Made by a program: the position numbers and the translations under genes
Assembly (NCBI GenBank): GCA_017409215.1
Contig: JAFQTD010000023.1
Location: 92,517 to 156,516, forward strand
From: Alphaproteobacteria bacterium
GTDB lineage: Bacteria; Pseudomonadota; Alphaproteobacteria; Rs-D84
Length of the DNA: 64,000 nt
Reading direction: 5' to 3'
Notes under the pieces: model-generated
What the model was told of the DNA's origin: nothing
Seen by the model: the letters and a program-made list of their open reading frames with translations, nothing else
Database searches by the model: none
In this document: in pieces, positions 60,323 through 64,000 of the stretch
How the letters are laid out: every line of letters starts with the position of its first letter
How positions within the stretch are numbered: position 1 is the stretch's first letter

Positions 60323-60658
60323 CTAATCTCGCTGAAAATAAAACTTACATCCGTCTGAATATATGTATATCAAATCAGAATTTGCAACATAAAATTTTTC
60401 TGTTGTGTCTGTATCTTTTTTTACCAAAATTTCTTGGGACTTTTCGTCATTATCATAACCGCCAAGGATAATATTTGCAGCATTGATTTCAACAGCAGTA
60501 TTTTCATAATAACTTTGTGCCATCCCATCGCAATCAGCGGTTATATATCCTGCATATTCAAATCGGTCAAAAGACCATTTCCCACAGAACTCGCAAGATT
60601 TGCTGTCTGCGGGAACACAGCCAATCAAAAACACACAAAATAAGACAAGTCTTTTCAT
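60323..60658 (-). CDS. Small lipoprotein, possible immunity or inhibitor protein
   Basis: A 111-residue lipoprotein. The signal MKRLVLFCVFLIG precedes C14 in an F-L-I-G-C lipobox. The mature domain starts 'CEFCGKWSFDRFEYAGYITA' and continues in short beta strands to 'IYIYSDGCKFYFQRD'. Small beta-rich periplasmic proteins of this size with paired cysteines include lysozyme inhibitors and calycin-like proteins. The nearby muramidase gene makes an inhibitor role possible. No family was recognised with certainty. Confidence 0.55.
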   Translation of the reverse strand: MKRLVLFCVFLIGCVPADSKSCEFCGKWSFDRFEYAGYITADCDGMAQSYYENTAVEINAANIILGGYDNDEKSQEILVKKDTDTTEKFYVANSDLIYIYSDGCKFYFQRD

Positions 60659-60768
60659 ACAATGCAGTATGGCAAAGAAGATAATAAAAAATCAATATCA
60701 ATTGCCTTTGTGCAATCTATTTTTTTCATAATTGACACCTGTTATGCATAGCAATATAATACATATAT

Positions 60769-61203
60769 ATGACCAGAAACGTGCATTTTCTTATATACAT
60801 TTTATGTTCTTGTATGCTGATTCATCAGTCGGCAAAATGTGAAATCACAACTCAAAAGTGGGCGGGGAACTGGTATCTAAATGACCAGGACACTGTTTTT
60901 GGTGGGGTGATGGAGGTTTTTAACTGCGATGATACAACATGTGATTTTAAATTGGAATCTTGGTACGATTTGCATATCTGTGATGTTGAAGGCAAAATAA
61001 AAATCAACGGAGACAAGGCAGAATACAACGGCAAAAAATATCAATATGACAGAGAGGCAGATACGGAATATTTTATTCCTGTTGGTATATTGTTTCAAAT
61101 GGAGTCAGAAGATAAAATGAATCTGCATTTTATCAATGCAGATTCATTCAGCGCCTTTTGTGGTATACAGGCAACACTTGAAGGGATATGGATTAGACAG
61201 TAA
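60769..61203 (+). CDS. Secreted beta-rich protein, possible muramidase inhibitor
   Basis: A 144-residue protein with signal peptide 'VHFLIYILCSCMLIHQSAK'. The mature domain has 'WAGNWYLNDQDTVFGGVMEV' followed by strands and paired cysteines ('NCDDTTCDF', 'LHICDVEG'), similar in layout to its divergent neighbour at 60323-60658. Both read ..G.W....... then a beta barrel, as in calycin or lysozyme-inhibitor folds. Its stop meets the stop of the muramidase gene base to base (61203/61204). No ribosome site is seen before ATG 60769. Confidence 0.5.
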   Translation: MTRNVHFLIYILCSCMLIHQSAKCEITTQKWAGNWYLNDQDTVFGGVMEVFNCDDTTCDFKLESWYDLHICDVEGKIKINGDKAEYNGKKYQYDREADTEYFIPVGILFQMESEDKMNLHFINADSFSAFCGIQATLEGIWIRQ

Positions 61204-62349
61204 TTAGTATTTATTTACTCTTTTCAACCAACCGTTTTTTGCCGTTTCCCAGTTTTTTGTGTCTTTTAAGTAATCTATTCTTTCGTTTTTTAGTGCAACC
61301 ATAAATTCGTTGACTTTACTATCAGGAATCGCATTTATGGATTTAATTGTCGCGCTGCCTATGGCGCCATCAACAACCAAGTTTGCGTCCAAGAAAGAAT
61401 TTAGTGTGCGTTGAACAACCCCTCCGGCACCACCCATCACATTCATATCAAAAACTGCATCACGTATTCTATCGTTTTTGATTTCTGGGATTCTTGTATT
61501 GTCCCAATATTCGTTTTTATAAATTTCTTTGGCCTGTGCGGCTGTTAAATATTTTACATCTGCTGGAAAATTTTTGTCTGGATGCTTGTTAGCGTATCTA
61601 TCCAGCGTGCTTTGTTTTATGCCCATATTTGTTGGTTCGTCTTTTCGTTGATTCTTGCCATCGGTATATCCCCCTTCGGGTTCTTTTAATTTATTGTATG
61701 CTTGTTCAAATTTCATATCACTTGCCTTTTGTGTTTCTGGCTTTTGACCTTTGTAAACCTTGGTGCCTATTTTCTTGCCGTTTTTGTCCAGCTCTACTTC
61801 TTCAACCCAACAACGACAGTTTGGATGAACAGGACAGGTCGGTATATGTTCTTTGTCTATAAAAATTTTCTCATCGTTTTCCAGGCATTCATCACACGTA
61901 CCATCACCACTATCGCTGAGCCATATCCATATTTTTTGTATTATTTCAAATTCCGGGATATCCAGTTTATATGTAATTAAATCTTCGTTTGAAATATAGC
62001 CACTCGGCATCAGGACTTTGACTGGTATAGGTTCGCCTGGGGCGACATAGGCTTCGATATCAAATTCAAAACCAATGGTTTCAAAATATTCGCCATATTC
62101 TTCCATAACCTCGTCGGTGGCTTCTTCTTTTTGTGCTTCAAATTCCATAAATATTTCATCTTGCGCTTTGTAAAATTGTTGCAATGTCATATCGTATTCT
62201 GGTCGAATCATACGACCTGTGGCATCAAATTGTACTGTGCCAGGGTACAAGATATTCATATACTTGGTTACACGTTTATAAGTTTCGCTGTTTTTATCGC
62301 TGTATTCGGGCGAAGATATCAGTTCTTGTAAAAATTTTGGTGTTTGCAT
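61204..62349 (-). CDS. GH108 muramidase fused to a phage-minor-head-like zinc domain
   Basis: A 381-residue protein. The N-terminal ~200 residues end in 'GDGTCDECLENDEKIF' and 'CPVHPNCRCWVEEVE', the C-x2-C ... HP-x-CRC metal motif of phage Mu F-like minor head proteins. The C-terminal ~170 residues are a glycoside hydrolase 108 lysozyme. It has 'EPEGGYTDGKN' with the catalytic Glu of the EGGY motif, 'TNMGIKQSTLDRYANKHP', then 'FDMNVMGGAGGVVQRTLN' and a PG_binding_3-like end. It would cut the glycan backbone of peptidoglycan. ATG 62349 has GGAG at good spacing; long upstream extensions are artefacts. No signal peptide is present, so export must use another route. Confidence 0.8.
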   Translation of the reverse strand: MQTPKFLQELISSPEYSDKNSETYKRVTKYMNILYPGTVQFDATGRMIRPEYDMTLQQFYKAQDEIFMEFEAQKEEATDEVMEEYGEYFETIGFEFDIEAYVAPGEPIPVKVLMPSGYISNEDLITYKLDIPEFEIIQKIWIWLSDSGDGTCDECLENDEKIFIDKEHIPTCPVHPNCRCWVEEVELDKNGKKIGTKVYKGQKPETQKASDMKFEQAYNKLKEPEGGYTDGKNQRKDEPTNMGIKQSTLDRYANKHPDKNFPADVKYLTAAQAKEIYKNEYWDNTRIPEIKNDRIRDAVFDMNVMGGAGGVVQRTLNSFLDANLVVDGAIGSATIKSINAIPDSKVNEFMVALKNERIDYLKDTKNWETAKNGWLKRVNKY

Positions 62350-62357
62350 TTTATTCT

Positions 62358-62400
62358 CCATAAAAAACACCCGCGATTGCGGGCAACAAAAAAAGACGAC
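62358..62400 (-). repeat. 43-bp repeat with double terminator, copy 2
   Basis: Identical to 60213-60255. Here a second hairpin (GGACGACG-TTTG-GTCGTC followed by T, 62412-62388 on the minus strand) is complete, giving two terminators in a row in front of the muramidase gene. Confidence 0.75.
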
Positions 62401-62455
62401 CAAACGTCGTCCGAGATATGTAAATATTATATCATAAAATACGAAATTTTTCAAT

Positions 62456-62490
62456 AAAAAACGCCCCTGATGGGACGTTTTATAATGGGG
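62456..62490 (-). repeat. 35-bp direct repeat of the tRNA-His 3' flank, copy 1
   Basis: Matches 63542-63576 with one mismatch. It contains the tRNA-His terminator and the last five bases of the tRNA (CCCCA). The ~1.1 kb between the copies looks like an inserted segment. From 62491 to 62614 I see nothing coding. Confidence 0.65.
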
Positions 62491-62614
62491 CCCCACGTTT
62501 GACTGCGTTCTACCCCAAGACGTGCAACAAGTGCTTGATTTAGGCCCATTGCTAAACGAATTATTGATGGAGATAGAAAACTGCACAAACAGCTGATGCG
62601 CCTCCTTGAATATA

Positions 62615-62968
62615 CTAAAATTTTGCGTAATGATACAACAAAGTCCCAAGTAAAGAATCGATCAAAGATATTATAATTGGGCTTAATGCAAGCATAAAAG
62701 ACGCTGTATAATTTTTCTTGTGAAAACAGTATAATGATATTGGAATAAAAAACAACAATGTTGCACAAGAAAACACAAGGTTGGTTAAATAGATGTCTGC
62801 GCTACGCCATGCCCACCCCATGGCCTCGCCCCCCCAAGGGCAATAGCCAAATGGAAACGCATCACGACATTTTTTGATAAAAAATTCATAATAATCGGTA
62901 AACAACCCGTACAAAAATAACAGGTTTATACCAAGACAAATAATTGTTCCGCGTTTCCATTTTTGCAT
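62615..62968 (-). CDS. Small polytopic membrane protein
   Basis: A 117-residue protein starting at ATG 62968 with GGGGG upstream. It has three to four hydrophobic helices ('GTIICLGINLLFLYGLF', 'LTNLVFSCATLLFFIPISLY', 'FMLALSPIIISLIDSLL'). A cysteine-containing loop 'CRDAFPFGYCPWGG' lies between helices 1 and 2, probably periplasmic. No family was recognised. Directly upstream lies a fragment of a DUF2778-like protein. Since such domains are known as secreted cell-wall toxins, a neighbouring membrane protein could be an immunity protein. Confidence 0.5.
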   Translation of the reverse strand: MQKWKRGTIICLGINLLFLYGLFTDYYEFFIKKCRDAFPFGYCPWGGEAMGWAWRSADIYLTNLVFSCATLLFFIPISLYCFHKKNYTASFMLALSPIIISLIDSLLGTLLYHYAKF

Positions 62969-62985
62969 ATTTGCCCCCTTTTTTG

Positions 62986-63117
62986 TTAATACTTTACATG
63001 TACAATCAGGTCTTTTCCAGTACTTTCTAGCCAAGATGTAAAAGCATTTATTTGCCCGGTCATATCAGTACAGCCGGCCGAACCCAAATTCCAACCACCA
63101 TGAATTGAAAAAATCAT
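62986..63117 (-). pseudogene. C-terminal fragment of a DUF2778 (Tlde1-like) protein
   Basis: A 43-residue frame begins 'MIFSIHGGWNLGSAGCTDMT' and ends 'GKDLIVHVKY'. The F-x-I-H-G ... GSAGC-x-D pattern with catalytic His and Cys is the end of L,D-transpeptidase-like DUF2778 domains, as in the Tlde1 toxins. The N-terminal part is missing. It is 17 bases upstream of the small membrane protein, which could have been its partner. Confidence 0.6.
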
Positions 63118-63130
63118 CACAATGTATAGG

Positions 63131-63448
63131 TTATAAAGCAAAAATTATAGATGCAATAACAGCAGATAAAATAATATAACTTATAATCGCAACAATAAAA
63201 GCTAATGATAAAATCCAACCCCATTTCCATTTATATGTTTTCCATGTTAAGTATATAAAAAACACACCCAGCAAAAAACTTATACACATAATCGCAACAT
63301 CAATGGAACGTAAGCATTGATATTCGCACAAATCATAAAACAAAGAGTCCCACTTTGAAGAAGACAGCATGTTTGAATCAAAATAGAATACAAACATAGT
63401 GACAAAAGAAATAAAACCATATGTTGCTAATGTTTTTGTATTTTTCAT
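63131..63448 (-). CDS. Small membrane protein
   Basis: A 105-residue protein with three hydrophobic helices ('YGFISFVTMFVFYFDS', 'VAIMCISFLLGVFFIYLTW', 'GWILSLAFIVAIISYIIL'). Two cysteines (in 'YDLCEYQCL') lie in the loop after helix 1, as in the membrane protein at 62615-62968, so the two may share a role. No family was recognised. It ends 13 bases before the DUF2778-like fragment. Confidence 0.5.
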   Translation of the reverse strand: MKNTKTLATYGFISFVTMFVFYFDSNMLSSSKWDSLFYDLCEYQCLRSIDVAIMCISFLLGVFFIYLTWKTYKWKWGWILSLAFIVAIISYIILSAVIASIIFAL

Positions 63449-63540
63449 AGCAGGACACTTTTTTTATATCTAATACTCCACCTTGATAATTAAATCATTC
63501 CCTATATAATCAAATAACGCAACAAAATTATCCATATCTG

Positions 63541-63576
63541 AAAAAAACGCCCCTGACGGGACGTTTTATAATGGGG
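63541..63576 (-). repeat. tRNA-His terminator and repeat copy 2
   Basis: On the minus strand ACGTCCC-GTCA-GGGGCGT followed by T terminates the tRNA-His transcript. The same 35 bases recur at 62456-62490. Confidence 0.7.
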
Positions 63577-63649
63577 CGGATAACCGGACTCGAACCGGCG
63601 ACATTTGGTACCACAAACCAACGCTCTAACCAACTGAGCTATATCCGCC
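63572..63649 (-). tRNA. tRNA-His (anticodon GUG)
   Basis: A 78-base cloverleaf with the extra G at position -1 facing C73, acceptor GCGGATA/TATCCGC, D-arm GCTC..GAGC, anticodon loop TTGTGGT (GTG), T-loop GGTTCGAGTCC and encoded CCA. Confidence 0.92.
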
Positions 63650-63681
63650 ATACTCTTTGCACAAAACGTGCTATCAAATTC

Positions 63682-64000
63682 TGGTGGAGCTGATCGGACT
63701 TGAACCGACGAGTGCGTGTTGCGTGTCATCAAGTACTGCCATCAGTTCCGCATCAAATTCTGGTGGAGCTGATCGGACTTGAACCGACGAGTGCGTGTTG
63801 CATGCCATCAAGTACTACCATCAGTTCCGCATCAAATTCTGGTGGAGCTGATCGGACTTGAACCGACGAGTGCGTGTTGCATGTCATCAAGTACTGCCAT
63901 CAGTTCCGCATCAAATTCTGGTGGAGCTGATCGGACTTGAACCGACGAGTGCGTGTTGCGTGTCATCAAGTACTGCCATCAGTTCCGCATCAAATTCTGG
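63682..64000 (-). repeat. 79-bp tandem array of tRNA-like units, running off the window end
   Basis: Four complete units start at 63682, 63761, 63840 and 63919, and a fifth begins at 63998. Each unit read on the minus strand ends like a tRNA: T-arm GTCGG-TTCAAGT-CCGAT, acceptor CAGCTCC, A, CCA. It begins with GGAACTG, which pairs with that acceptor with one mismatch. The ~30 bases between contain no 5-bp anticodon stem with a 7-base loop, so a normal tRNA is not formed. Units differ at only a few positions in that middle part. Confidence 0.75.

Noticed and set aside
63502..63732. A 76-residue protein on the minus strand
   Set aside because: It is an open frame through the tRNA-His gene and the first tRNA-like unit.
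63682..63997. Calling the 79-bp units functional tRNA genes
   Set aside because: The T-arm, acceptor and CCA are present, but no 5-bp stem with a 7-base anticodon loop can be drawn in the middle and the D-arm is missing.
63682..64000. CRISPR array
   Set aside because: Unit length is constant and there are no unique spacers; the whole 79 bp is repeated. No cas genes are in the window.
1..64000. Reassigned stop codons (for example TGA as tryptophan)
   Set aside because: Core genes of normal length end at TAA, TAG and TGA, and several coupled pairs use ATGA overlaps.

Overview
The window is AT-rich bacterial DNA using the standard bacterial code. The conserved core points to an uncultured, probably host- or gut-associated alphaproteobacterium: an frr-uppS-cdsA-rseP-bamA run, an alphaproteobacterial-type DnaB, birA, a U32 protein, acetate kinase, an LptM-like lipoprotein and VirB8-like proteins. 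Much of the rest is accessory DNA carrying att-like repeats, tRNA fragments and decayed recombinases.

Layout. 0-5.3 kb is a minus-strand run of accessory genes: an ART-like protein, a TraB-like protein, a P-loop kinase, two tandem S41 peptidases and a sigma-like HTH protein. 5.3-7.3 kb is an ABC exporter behind a leader RNA that is predicted to form a pseudoknot. 7.4-12.6 kb is a mosaic island: GCATCACA-type repeats bound swapped cargo genes, with a broken tyrosine integrase, a tRNA-Thr 3' fragment and a truncated NUDIX gene. 12.6-20.5 kb encodes glycan or natural-product enzymes: GT4, alpha/beta hydrolase, a PcfJ-like protein, an HD protein, radical SAM/SPASM, GT2, an acyltransferase and FkbM. 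21-22.6 kb is a GC-rich Y-family polymerase/YolD-like pair that looks acquired. 22.7-25.7 kb is a type II restriction-modification pair with a fused double adenine methylase. 26-35 kb mixes core and unknown genes: tRNA-Thr, U32, an HNH-like protein, an LRR-like protein, lipoproteins, a P2-type ATPase and a strongly supported small RNA.

36.7-49.2 kb is the most striking region. It is a compact podovirus-like virion gene cluster: cell-wall hydrolase, holin-like protein, scaffold, histone-H1-like protein, capsid, tail tube and nozzle proteins, terminase, portal, a Bbp19-like protein and a TM/coiled-coil protein. It has no integrase or phage replication genes and sits between birA and ackA. The terminase gene is split between its ATPase and nuclease domains by 3.3 kb of opposite-strand genes: dnaB, a double-XRE regulator and an unknown gene. 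All virion ORFs look intact, so a domesticated, gene-transfer-agent-like particle with a two-polypeptide terminase is a plausible reading. It remains an inference.

49.2-60.2 kb is mostly core: ackA, tRNA-Met, frr to bamA, a VirB8-like operon, YraN and an outer-membrane barrel. 60.2-64 kb is accessory again: a GH108 muramidase fused to a phage-head-like zinc domain, small secreted and membrane proteins, a fragment of a DUF2778-type protein, tRNA-His, and a 79-bp tandem array of tRNA-like units that runs off the end.
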